NCBI GenBank assembly: GCA_033002965.1
Contig: JAURVB010014610.1
Coordinates: forward strand, 310,001 to 374,000
DNA length: 64,000 nt
Direction of reading: 5' to 3'
Source: Piper betle
Lineage: Eukaryota > Streptophyta > Magnoliopsida > Piperales > Piperaceae
Shown: one piece after another, positions 46,172 through 58,072 of the stretch
How positions within the stretch are numbered: position 1 is the first letter of the stretch
Layout: every line of letters begins with the position of its first letter
The notes under the pieces: model-generated
Databases searched by the model: none
Seen by the model: only the letters and a program-made list of their open reading frames with translations
Told to the model about the DNA's origin: nothing
Position numbers and translations under genes: made by a program

Positions 46172-49100
46172 TGTTTTCGGCGGTGGCGGAGGGAGCTCCG
46201 TCTAGGGATGACGGTGGCGGTCGGAGTTGGGGGAGGCGGTGCAGTTACAGAAGAGGGGAGGAAGGAAGAAGAAGAAGAGTGTCCACCAGACAAGGATGTA
46301 TTGGCTTCACCTAATGAGCTTGGATTCTACCTTGTATTATACTCGTATTTTGATTATTATTATAAAATCTTGTATTATGCATGCATTATTTTATAAATGT
46401 ATAATATAATGATGATGTTAAAAAAAACTTGGGTAAAAATTGTATGCGCATGTATTTGTGTTTCTTTTGTACTTAAACATCGTCCCTTTAATATAAGGAT
46501 AAATTTAGATATTCGATATTCACATGTTTGGCTGTTCTAAACATGTTTATACGGGTCATAATTAAGGAGTTGAAATTAGTAAAAATGTACATGAAAAGTG
46601 TCTCGTGGTTGGAAGATAAGAACTTTTTCCTAAGCATTGAGATAGATTATATTTTTATTTAAGTGAGCTTATCACTTCATCTTATTTTGAAAAGAATGGG
46701 GTTAATTTATGCTATTTGGTTTAGTTTATTGCTAGGATTGGAGCAGATGTGTAAACTGAATTCAACCGTGATCTATATTCGGATAAAATACTGTTCAAAT
46801 CCCGAGTTGGTTGGCTTTAACTTCAAATTACAAATATATTAGTTTTGGACCAAATACAAATATGGATGTTTGGATGCCAGATATTAACCCTAACTAGTTC
46901 CTCTCTCAAGATGGTTGATTGTGGTGAAATTGTGAAGGGAGGGGGAGAAATGATCTATAGATAAAAGTAATGAGTTGCCCCGTGTTTCAGTACTATTTGT
47001 TATCTTGCTAAAAAAATGGCCATTTTATTTTGATTTTTAATAATTTTAACTAGAACAATGACGATTATTGTTCATTTGGATGGATGATAAAAATTAAGAA
47101 AAAAGTATTATAAGTGAATTGAAAATAAGGAGTGGTTATTTTTGGATCTGCAACTTATAAAGTTGGCTACATCTTTATTCGATTCGAGTTAGAGGGCAGC
47201 TTTTAAGCTTAGCTCGCCCCTTAGTTATTTCAATTATATTTTATTTTCCGGAAAAAAAAGAAAAAATTGATAAAACTAAAGATTGAACCACAAAAATAGG
47301 AGTTCGTATGGCCGAAAACGTTTTTAAAATATAATATAATGACTTTAACTAGCTCATAGCGCTACCTTTGAAATACACCAAATGACCTTTGAGTTATTTT
47401 AGAACACACAAATATAAAGAAATGAGGGAGCTCGAATAAATAACAAAAGAAAACAATATTATTGTAAGTAGATTTGTCTAATCAATAGCTAAGTCTAAGA
47501 TTAATGGAAGCGTGGGGTGACAACTTGCAATTTGGACTCTCCGAACGGTTGGTAGAGGAAATGGGGTAACAACAAAATAGGAAGGTAGGAGGTCAAAAGC
47601 TTGGGAAGGAGAGCATTATATGTACACAAGCTATCAAACCACAGACAAACCAAATCCGCTATGAGGAGCAAGTACCCACCAAATGTTTATTTTTTTCAAG
47701 ATTGGTAGCAAACTCTACTACTCCATGATAAATAACAAGCTTGAGTTCGAAAAAATCAGTCGAAAAATATTGAGTTTGATGAAATTTTTAACCCTCAATC
47801 ACAAATACTGACTTGGGCTAAACTGTTAAAGCAAAAGCCCCTATTGTTTTCATTGATTCATGAAGTATTTATAATAAATTGTACAGGTGATGAGGATGAG
47901 CGGGATGAATGCAAGAGTATGAAAATTGGTTATACAAATGCAAGATTATTTACTACTTTGTCAAATGCAAGCATGGTGGTGAGTGGATCAAGTTTGGACT
48001 TGATGGGGCAAAGAGGATGAAGCTGAAATGTTGCTAACATAAACCTGAAGACTAACTTCATATCCTAAACTTGAAATTGTAAACTTGAAATCAGGTGATG
48101 GAGATACATGCTAATAATGTAATTAATGTTAAAAGCCTTAGGTCCAGCCTCTAAATCCGAAGGCTTTCAGGACCTTAAGCTCAAATATTCTTTAAGAATT
48201 TCATTTTTTTGGGTTTTCAGGTCTAAGTTGAATCCTCTATGGGGTTGAAAGTAAAGAAGCAAAACATTCACTAAACAACCACCCAAGGCCAGGGGCAACG
48301 TCCTTGGCCGCCGATGGCAATAGTGGGCAGTTGGGTTAAATTTATGTTTTAATTAGAGAGCAATCTGTTGTTATAAAAAATTCCCCTTGTGTTTGATTTT
48401 CCACCACCAGGTAATTATCCCACAACTCATAATAAGAAGATAATCAAATTATAGTATCTAAACAAATTTTACTACATTGTACACCTGTGTAAGATTTGTT
48501 TTGTTTGTGAGGTAGAGATGGGTTTCATCAATTAAGAAATTAAAAGGTCGCATGGGAGTGATTTGGACGTGGGAGCAATTAGTTGGTGATCAGAAGTCTT
48601 TGCGACACACCTTGGCCGAATTAAGACAAACAGCACATGATAATCAAAGTTTTCTAATGCATCTAAACTTTACAATAGACCATTAAACTGCATTTGCATA
48701 ATTTAAAACATTTTTATATCACTCATATATATAAAAATAATAATAGCAAGAGAGTTTAGGTCCACTGTGTCAATCAGTGGTCCGATTCATCTGACTGGCT
48801 CAACTTGATATAGCTCATCTTATTTTGTTCAAGAATGAACCATCTTAAACCTCCTAATTTAGTGTTCTCTAATATCAACTTACTAGAATTTCAATCTAAA
48901 ATTATTATGTTGGATTAAGTTGTTATAGCTTACATGTGTATCACCACAAGCATCATTAATCGTTTGCAAGCTAGTGCTAAAACTAATAGAAGGATCCAAA
49001 AATCACATTGTGGGTCGACTTATTTCTCCATTTTTATCGATCTATTAAGGGTACTTTCATTCGTCATATATGGGCAACAATGTGGAGTTCTATTTTTCTA

Positions 49101-49560
49101 TTAGTTTGAAATTCGATGTTTTAGGTTTAGATATTCCATTTTCATAAAGTCTAATTGGAGTTATTATCTTTAAAGAAATATTACTCGTCAAGAGGAAATA
49201 TAATTGCAAACAAGTAACAACATAATAAAGTATATAAATATTTTTTGGGAGGAAATTCGAGGATTTATCTTAATAATTTTGTTGGAAACGGAAGTGATTT
49301 TTATTGCGTGAATTAGAAATAACTAATTTAAATTGATATTTTAGGGTTATCAAATGTGTACGTAAGAAACATCACTCGCCTAGATTTGTGTAACGATGTT
49401 GAATAATGAAATCAATCAACTTATTGTGTTGAAATGTTAATGATCGTAACATGTATAGAAGTTGAATAATCATGTTCTAACGAACAAAACTAATGACTAA
49501 TTATTGCTCATATTTAGTCATGAAAAGTGACAACAATAAAGATTAGGTCACAATCACATA
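46172..49560. other. Intergenic DNA
   Basis: The first 200 bases are the NHL promoter side. The rest is AT-rich without supported genes, RNA genes or clear element ends. Confidence 0.4.
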
Positions 49561-49566
49561 CCAATC

Positions 49567-50000
49567 TCAGTTGAAGACCCAACTATACTCCTTTCTCAGT
49601 TCTACTTCTTCTTCGGGCGTATAATCGTTCTCACCAAATATTTCCCTCACATCTTCGAGAGATCGGCCGTCGAGCTCCTAAGCCACGGCCATGCACATCA
49701 AGTCCTGCAGCGGCTGGACGTTCAAATAGTTGGAGGCCATCAAAATCTCGATCTGATGCAGAACTACGTTGCCACTAAAACTGCATGGTGTTGGCAATAT
49801 TCGATGGCCCTTTTGAGGAGAGCGGAGGTAACGTTTGGCAAGGGGAAGAAGCACTCCCCACCTGCATGATTTTCTTTCTGGGCTATCTCCTTCACCTCCT
49901 TCGTCTTGTGACACCTCAACCACTTGATCAATCTTCCACCGTGTTCCCCAATATTATCTGCGGAATAAGAAGGTTGGATTGTGGTGAAGAATCTCATGAG
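49567..50000 (-). pseudogene. SKP1-like (ASK) pseudogene
   Basis: SKP1 proteins link F-box proteins to CUL1 in SCF ubiquitin ligases. On the minus strand, PLPNVTSALLKRAIEYCQHH matches the BTB/POZ end, EILMASNYLNVQPLQDLMC matches the helix that precedes the SKP1 domain, and LEDVREIFGENDYTPEEE followed by KEYSWVFN and stop (49567-49569) matches the C-terminus. A TAG at 49678-49680 interrupts the frame between AVA and ELDGRS, and the two halves of the BTB region are in different frames. The N-terminal strand (usually KKI-LKSSDGE) is not recognisable. Single exon and multiple lesions suggest a decayed copy of this large family. Confidence 0.8.
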
Positions 50001-50009
50001 CCACTCCAG

Positions 50010-50943
50010 CGATCGTCCAATGCAACAATATATTTCTCCGTCAAAGAATTGCTGTTACTATTATTATTGTGTGTGTGTATATACATATGCTTAATTGCTA
50101 CTCAAAGAACAAAGGCGGCATCCAAAAATTTAGTTCTTTTATAACTGAGACGAAATCTACTCCGACGCATCGAAGTGAGGCCATTGCCACCAACCAGAAT
50201 GTTTTCAAGTGCTAAGATTTTTTCGGTCTTATCTCGTTTCGGATATTTTTTGCATTGTGATTAATGTTTACCCATAATACCTTCAGGGGTTCACTAATAC
50301 TTACTTAATCTAATAATAATATTATTATTATCATAATATATTGGACTATGATTTTACCCAAATTAAAAATTCTAAAAAAGTAAATAACATATTTATAATA
50401 ATAATAATTGAATTAAATTTGTTAAAAATATATATTTGATTTAGGATTTGTACATATTTTAAGATATTTATTTAATTATTTAATATAAAAATAACTTAGA
50501 TTATAATTATATATATCTGAATTAAAAATCTTAAAATATATTAAATTCCTTTAATTATTAAAATTTTACTCAAATCAATTTTTTTACTTATTAATACTTA
50601 GCCAATTAAGACTATTACTTATTTTTAACATAAAATCAAAACTACTTTTAATATTTGTATACAACTATATATTATCTTCTAAAAATTGATATTTTCTGTC
50701 AAAATTAAATTGATATTCATCATTTTATTTAAAAAATAACAAGTACTCCTATTTTTAGAATTAATTTTGTATACCCTGCACATCGCGCAAATCATTGATT
50801 AGTTATTTTGTAATTTTACCATTTTAATTAGAAAAATAATAATTATTTACAAAGTTAGACTTGATATAATTAAAATTTTATAACTCAAATTGGACTGCAC
50901 ACACTATATTATTAAAAATTACTAAAAATAAGTAAAAGATTCC

Positions 50944-50974
<31 letters not shown>

Positions 50975-53559
50975 AGACTTTTAGTTCAAATAAAATTATA
51001 CATTTAATTCGAATCATTAATTTTTATGTCAAATACAACTGCATTTTTTGTTGGGTAAGAATTTAAAAGCAGAGTTGTCTTTTTTTAATTAAATTTAAAA
51101 ATGTAAGTTTAAATCTAAATATGTTTCTGATGGTACTTATATAATGATAAATAAATTTACCACAAGCTAACTTTAGACTGCGTGTCCAAATTTCCTCCAT
51201 GTTTCGTGGGCTTGAATAAAAGAAGATGGGCTTTGACCTACATAAAAGCATGGGCTTGGGTTTGGATCTCATACACAAAAACGTGTCTGACCACCCTAAT
51301 TAAGTTTAGTGTTATCCAGCCCATTTCTTTTTGTAAAAAATACATTTTTAAGCAAATATATAAAGACAACGTGGATAAAATAGCCCTTTGAAATGAGCTT
51401 TTTTGAGCTACATCCCTTGTTAAAAGAAAAAGATTAACCCTCCTAACAAAACAAAACTGTTCACCAAATCTTTGCGACAAACCTCGTCCATACAAACTTC
51501 CAATAATATAGATTGATTTGCATGGTTTTCATATGCAAAAATTCAGATTCAAAACCTGCAGTTTATAAATCTGACTGTACCGCGAAAAGACAACACGGCC
51601 TTTGTTTTCCCCGGTGTTTAACAGTCGTTAAAACAGTGTATTTGCTTAATTTAGCTACACTCTTTGTCGTTCAAGACAGGTATAATTAAAACTTGAGTTT
51701 GTAGTATATGTATGCGATGAACTTATTGTTGTGACTGTAATTGGCTTGCTTTTGTGTGACAGGAAAATATGTATCTTGGTAGCCAGATCCACTTGGTCAG
51801 TACGAGTAGAAAGCAGCAAGAAGTTGCCGGCCACCTTCAACTTTCCTTCTGCATGATGAATAATAATGCATGGGCATTTCATGGTTGAAGATGGCAGAGT
51901 ACGATGATGAAAGATCCAAGGTGGGGTAAACCGGCCGGCGGTACAGAGACCGCTGCAAAAGTGCATGGGTACTCATACCTATCATGGCATCAATTATCGA
52001 CCCATCTCAATTCCCAGCCACAACTAGTGATCCCCCAAGCGCATTGATCACCGGGTAGGTACCCATCAAAATAATGGTTCAATTAGTTGTGTCGGTTTCA
52101 TCAGTTGATCAGTTAGATCTTTTCCTCCTTATATATGAAATATATATTTGTTTAGGATCATGTTCACTAGTTGATCATATCTTATTATTTGGTATTGATC
52201 AGAGGATGAAAACAGTGGGACGAAAATAGCTAATCGAAGTGGCTTAGTTGATATATAACTCGAGTTAAACATGTTACAAATATGGGATAACCTAAACTAC
52301 AAACTCGCTCTACCATCTAATTTATCAATCCAGTCTAATTTGTCAATCCAATCATCATAACACACCAGATGTTTCTGTTCCGAGCTGCTTACGAGAAAGA
52401 AGTCCACTCCCAAGTTGCAAGCCTACCCAAAAAACAAAAAATCAGAAAGAATGACAAATGTGATCATCTCCATGTAGAGCAAGCTCCATGCATTCCCCAA
52501 TAATTGTTCCCTACAAGTGTGAACAAGGAAGATATGCATCTCGGCTCTTCTCCTCACCAACGTAGGGACTAGAATGGTGTGTGGTAAGGACGATGTGACC
52601 AAAAGGATGCTAACAATCTCATGTGATACTACGGAGAGTGTTCCTATGCAGCAGCAGCGTTTGCAGACTCCAAAAACAGAGGTCCCTTCCATGGTCCAAC
52701 CCTATACCTCTACCACTGTCCCATTCGAAAATGGACATATATAAATATATGCAATATGATATCTATGTCTCGATAGACGATGTACAGTGAAACGGGGAGC
52801 TAGATTTTGGCCCTCTTCTATAAAAAATTGACATCACCATCTCTTGCATTCAATGTCGATATCTGCCCAATAAAGAACACAGTCGTCAATTTATAAGAAA
52901 AAACAACACAATCACACAGAGTACGATCATCAGAATATATTAAATAGATCTCACGGAGAACCGATACTATTTCTCGACGGCAATAAAATCAAGCTACGAC
53001 CCGGGAAGAACCGTAGCTGAGCAGCTGGCGAGGAGCTCAAAAAAAAACAAAGAAAAAACAATGGATTGATTGACTACTTGTGCAGCATCCAATTTATTAG
53101 CTCATGTGCTGCACACATAAATATCCTACTCCCGAAAGCTTGCCCAGATTTGCTCGTTTCCTGCTACATATACAAGTCACTCACAGAGGACAATACATGC
53201 CCTGCTTTCAAAATCTCACGTAACTTAGTAACTCTTCTACTAATTACTGCCAGTTCAATTACTATCAACCCAGTAAAAAAAATTGATAGATTTTTGATAG
53301 ACGAAGATTGTGACGATGATGACGACTATGGTATTCTACATATACATATAAAGAGAGCTGCCATTGCCATTGATATATATTGCATTTGTAGACTTAGAGT
53401 TGACGAAAAGTAGAGACTCGTCGGGGAATTTGTAAAGCATGGCCCTACTCACACCTTCTTAATAGTTTCTCTTCTTCTTCTTCACCATACCTTCTATCTG
53501 CTTTCTTCTGATACTTTGTTTTGTTGTTGGTGTTGCTGGTGTTGTTGGTATTATCGGGT
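50010..53559. other. AT-rich intergenic DNA upstream of the polyamine oxidase gene
   Basis: A (TA)n microsatellite lies at about 50950-50972. Small minus-strand frames at 51655-51966 and 52423-52692 have no recognisable domain or splice context. The immediate upstream 100 bp of the PAO gene is pyrimidine-rich (TTCTCTTCTTCTTCTTCACC near 53466). Confidence 0.4.
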
Positions 53560-55098
53560 ATGGGGGTGAGAAAGGCGAGGGTGGTGATAGTAGGGGCCGG
53601 CATGGCCGGCCTGGTGGCGGCGAACCGGCTTTACAACGCGGGCGGCGGACCGGAGGTGTTGGAGGTGGCAGTGGTGGAAGCTGGCGACCGCATCGGCGGC
53701 CGCATTCGCACTGGCCGGTTCTGCGGCGACAGGGTCGAGCTCGGCGCGACGTGGATCCATGGCATCGGTGGCAGCCCGGTGCACCGAATCGCCGGCGAGG
53801 CCGGCGCACTGGACTCGACGGAGCCGTGGGAGAGGATGGACGGCTTCCCCGCCGACGCTGTCACCGTCGCCGAGGGCGGCCTCGTCATCGACCCGGCCAC
53901 CGTCGATTCCGTCTCGGCCCTTTACCTGGCTCTTATGGACGCTGCCAAGGCCGGCGGCGGCGAGGAATCGCTGCCGCCGGAGCTCCGACCGGGCAGCTCC
54001 GGCGAGAGGAGCGTCGGCGGGTACCTGCGGCGGGGACTGGCGGCGGCGCTAAAGGTGGGATCTGCGGGGAGGCCGGAGAGGGGGTTGAGCAGGGCGGCGG
54101 TGGAGGAGGCGGTGTTCGCCATGCATGAGAACGTGGAGAGGACGTACACCTCCGCCGGCGACCTCTATGAGCTCGACCTGGCGGCGGAGGCGGAGTACGA
54201 GCTCCTCCCCGGCGAGGAGATCACCATCGCCCATGGCTACTCCCGGGTGGTGGAGAAGATCGCCTCCGGCCTCCCCGCCGGCCTGGTCAAGCTCGGGAAG
54301 AAGGTGGCGCGGATCGAGTGGATGCTGCCGGACTCCGACGGCCGCCGCCCGGTGAACCTGCATTTCGAAGATGGCGGCTCCTCGCCGCCGACCACGTCAT
54401 CGTCACCGTCTCCCTCGGCGTGCTCAAGTCCAGCTCCGCCGAGCTCTTCCGACCCTCCCTCCCCAGTGCTCAAGGCCGACGCCATTGCCAAGCTTGGCTT
54501 CGGCGTCGTCAACAAGCTCTTCCTCCAAGTAGAATCAGAATCGGACGAATCGGACGAATCAGACAACAAAGACAAGGAAACCATCTTCTTCCCAAACCTG
54601 CAAATGGTGTTCCATCGGAGCAGCTCGGCAGCAGAGAAGCAGGGGCCGAAGGTGCCATGGTGGATAAGGAAGACGGCCTCCTCTGCCCAATCTACAAGAC
54701 CTCCAAGGTCCTCCTCTCGTGGTTCGCCGGAGAGGAAGCTCGAGCTCGAGACCCTCAAAGACGACGAGCTCAGGCGCGGCGTCGCCGCCACGCTGTCCAA
54801 CCTCGCCGGCGACGGCTTAGTGAGCTTCGCCGGAGCAAGGCTGGGGAAGGTGATGTGCACGCGGTGGGGGACGGACCCGCTGTTCATGGGTTCCTACAGC
54901 TTCGTCGCCGTCGGCTCCTCCGGCGACGACGTGGACGCGCTCGCCGAGCCGCTGCCGCCGGCCGGCGGTGGCGTGCCAGCGATGCAGATACTGTTCGCCG
55001 GCGAGGCCACCGACCGGACGCACTACTCGACCACACACGGGGCTTACTTTAGCGGGTTGAGGGAGGCTAATAGGCTGCTTAAGCATTACAAATTGTAG
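53560..55098 (+). CDS. PAO5: Polyamine oxidase, PAO5-like (thermospermine-type), intronless
   Basis: FAD amine oxidase that back-converts polyamines; the PAO5 clade is cytosolic and prefers thermospermine, affecting xylem development. Intronless like Arabidopsis PAO5. The Rossmann motif VVIVGAGMAGL lies at about residues 9-19, then GDRIGGRIRT, ELGATWIHGIGGSPV, YELLPGEEITIAHGYS and a C-terminal FAD clamp ILFAGEATDRTHYSTTHGA. The start at 53560 directly precedes the FAD motif; no peroxisomal tripeptide is present. The length is 512 codons as written, but two internal segments are read out of frame between compensating shifts. One is about 54379-54470 (LAADHVIVTVSLGVL is in the other frame); the other is about 54677-54741 (LCPIYKTSKVLLSWFAGEEA is in the other frame). 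An AATAAA lies at 55200. A strongly GC-biased gene in AT-rich DNA. Confidence 0.93.
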   Translation: MGVRKARVVIVGAGMAGLVAANRLYNAGGGPEVLEVAVVEAGDRIGGRIRTGRFCGDRVELGATWIHGIGGSPVHRIAGEAGALDSTEPWERMDGFPADAVTVAEGGLVIDPATVDSVSALYLALMDAAKAGGGEESLPPELRPGSSGERSVGGYLRRGLAAALKVGSAGRPERGLSRAAVEEAVFAMHENVERTYTSAGDLYELDLAAEAEYELLPGEEITIAHGYSRVVEKIASGLPAGLVKLGKKVARIEWMLPDSDGRRPVNLHFEDGGSSPPTTSSSPSPSACSSPAPPSSSDPPSPVLKADAIAKLGFGVVNKLFLQVESESDESDESDNKDKETIFFPNLQMVFHRSSSAAEKQGPKVPWWIRKTASSAQSTRPPRSSSRGSPERKLELETLKDDELRRGVAATLSNLAGDGLVSFAGARLGKVMCTRWGTDPLFMGSYSFVAVGSSGDDVDALAEPLPPAGGGVPAMQILFAGEATDRTHYSTTHGAYFSGLREANRLLKHYKL

Positions 55099-57647
55099 TG
55101 TTTTAGAATTTTTTTTAATTTTTTTCCCACTTCAAATTATTAATGCTCCGTCTTATTTATTCTCATTTATCATCATCTTCTTCTTCATTGTGATTACTTA
55201 ATAAAAAGAATTTTCAAATTTTGATTGTTTCTTTTGTTTTTACAAAATTATTATTCTGAAATATTTTTTGGCTTCAGTTATTGTCAAATGTGTCTTCAAG
55301 TATGTATGCCTCATATCCTAAGCTCATAGTGTGTCTCCTCATCAATCTCTCCGGCAAACACATTTTCGAGCTATGGATGATGGTTGGAGATTGTAGTGAC
55401 AAAAGGGTCTTCGGCTCTTTTGCTAGCTTGATTGCTGGACAGGATCCACTGTTCGAGGTCTTTCCAGCCTGTAGCCTCTGCACATCATAATTCTTCGTTC
55501 TCCCTCGTTTCTCTTTACAAATTGACAAAGCACCGTTCAATCATCGTATGCACTGTTTCTCAACATCAGTAAAAAGGTTGGAACTTGACACGACCAAGTT
55601 GTTGGCTGAATAGATGGTGCGTCTGAGACTGTTACATTAGCATGGGACTTGGGAGGGTGGAGGGGAGTAACTTTGGTGGGTATTTCATGTTCGTATCAGC
55701 AAAGAATCCAGATTATTCCGGGTAGGTACGAATCTAAGGGTGACTGTCTCCTCTGCTGTTTGCCATGGCAGTGAGGAGTCATGTCACTAGAGCTGTTCAG
55801 GGAGAGGGCACTTTGTTATCATGGCAGTCCCCAAAAGACTGGAATGACTCCGGCTTCTCTTTTAATTTTGCCTGCTGTGGGCTCTAATCACCCTCCTATG
55901 ATTGTTAGGATGGAGATCAATTTCTCATCCCCCATCACTAGTTTTTCTTTTCACTGCCGGAGATAATTGTTTGTGTTAAGCAACATCATTGTAGTTTGGA
56001 TCTTAAGCTTTGATTATGGCGGCCCGGCAAGGTCTACCGTGTATTGGGTTTGTGCAAGGGAAATGTGACTTGTGAAGCAAAGGAAAAACAGAATAGCGAA
56101 AGTAGATGATAAGATGGAAACATGAGGGAGGAAAAGTGTTTCAGAGAAGGAAAGAAATTACCAATGTTTGAATCTGAACTAGTAGAAGTAAATTAATGTT
56201 GAAGTAGACTGGAGTGCACAAGTGCACCGTGTGTTGAGTGAACCAGCGTCGTTAGAGTAACGACCAGTTGATAAGATTTGTCGACATCAGAATGAATACC
56301 AAAATCCAGCATATGTGCACTAAACCATCCATCTCTCTCTAATCTCTGTCGTCATATATGCTTCGGTTGTGGCATTGTAGGACAAGAAACAAGGAAGAAG
56401 AAGCCAAAAAACCAACTAGCTAAGTAAATGATATAATTTATGGATAGTCGTGTTTTGGCTATTTGTTTGTTGTAAGAATAATCTTTATATGCAGGTCAGA
56501 CTCACAATGCTATGCAGATTATGTCTGTGGAAAAAATCGTACTGTTAAAACTTGTCCAGCTTCAGTTTTTTCTTGCACACAATCAGAACTTCTGCATCAT
56601 AGCACCCCACTCATCACCAATTATGCGTACAACGTGATAAAATTTGGAAGCTTCAAGAAGACAAACGGCGAAATGACTGCCCTCCTCTATAATTTTTGCC
56701 ACCAACCAGCAAGCTCTCATCTTTTTCAAGAATTAGACCCTTTTCAACTTATTATCATTTGAACATGTCATGTATAATTTTAACCAAAAACCCTATTTTG
56801 TAAAGCTGGAAACATGATTACAATGAGCATCTTTTCCAGCTTTTTTTGGATTGTCGAAATCTGTCCACATAGTTGTTACTTGGGTCATGTGAATTTTTTT
56901 ATCAGATTATACGTTTGAATTACCTTTCATTTCGTTGTTATATTGCCCAACTGATAGTTTGTTCTTCACATAGACCCCATATGTTCAACAAGGCAAAAAA
57001 AGAAAAGAAAAGACGAGATAACAAAACCGACATGATATTGACCTATATATCTTTTACAGTCATCTTTTGACAAAGACTATATTTTACAAAATAGGACCAA
57101 ATCTCTATGATGAGCTTCAACATTTCTCCCTTTCTCCAATCCCAGAAGTTGTAGTGTTCTGCATGTCTCTTTCCTGCAGCATTTCTCTGGAACAATAATT
57201 GGATTCTCATGAAAAAAAATTGCTGAGGACATCTAATTAGGTCATGAAGCAGATATTCCTTTTGAAAGAAATCATTATGTACTTGTTAGAATATGTAAAA
57301 CTGGAGCTAGTGGAAGGCATGGAAAATCTGATTCATCATGTAAAGCTAACCTTCAAAGCAGGTATATATTGAGAACTAATGAATATTTGATTGAAGTTAT
57401 CATAGTTTATGAACTTGATTCTCACATTCTCCGATGAATCTTTTCTCTAAGATATGCTTTTGAGATGCCAATTAAGAATTTTAAATGCAATCGTTTAGTT
57501 TATTAATTATACATCATACTGTTATATTATCTTTCCTTGTATATTTTGATTCGTGTTGCATGCATTTGCTGATATGATAAATGTAGATAATCTTTTTTGT
57601 TGCATATTATACAATATTAAGGTATCAACTCAGGCTAATGTAAGAAT
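55099..57647. other. PAO 3' flank and intergenic DNA
   Basis: AATAAA at 55200-55205 is a plausible polyadenylation signal. Less AT-rich sequence at 55280-56260 has only short frames without recognisable domains. Nothing else supported. Confidence 0.4.
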
Positions 57648-58072
57648 CACTAGTGGAAAAACTGGTTTTTTCATGACAAATTCGGTATGTAGTCGTGATA
57701 AAACGGTCAAGTATTTTCACTACAAAAAATTTTAGTTTTTTCTGCAGTTTAATGAACTTAAAATACACTATAAAACTGTATGTAGAGAAAAATAAGGTAA
57801 CTAAAATTATAGTGACAAAAAATAGGGTGATGAAAAGTTTTTCCATAGTTTTAAGCTCGGAGAAAAGCAAGTAAATTAATAAATAATTATAAATAAATAT
57901 AAATATGATTATAAATTCTTTCTCCGCGGCTCAGAAAAAATGACAAGTGTGACGAAAAAAACAACTTTTCTACACGATTTTTTTGAGGGGCGGAGAAAAG
58001 TCAATTTCTTTGTCGTGTTTTGTCACGACCACCTGTGATAAATTGTTTGACATGGTTTTCCTGCGTCTAGAG
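57648..58072. mobile_element. CACTA-like MITE with AAT target duplication
   Basis: A 425-bp element starts CACTAGTGGAAAAACTGG and ends CCTGCGTCTAGAG. The inner ends are inverted: TTCATGACAAATTCGG plus GTCGTGATAAAAC on the left, and GTCACGACCACCTGTG plus AAATTGTTTGACATGG on the right. It is flanked by AAT at 57645-57647 and 58073-58075, the 3-bp duplication expected of CACTA elements. No coding capacity. Confidence 0.65.

Noticed and set aside
54237..54887. 216-codon minus-strand open frame
   Set aside because: Antisense shadow of the polyamine oxidase gene, open because of GC bias.
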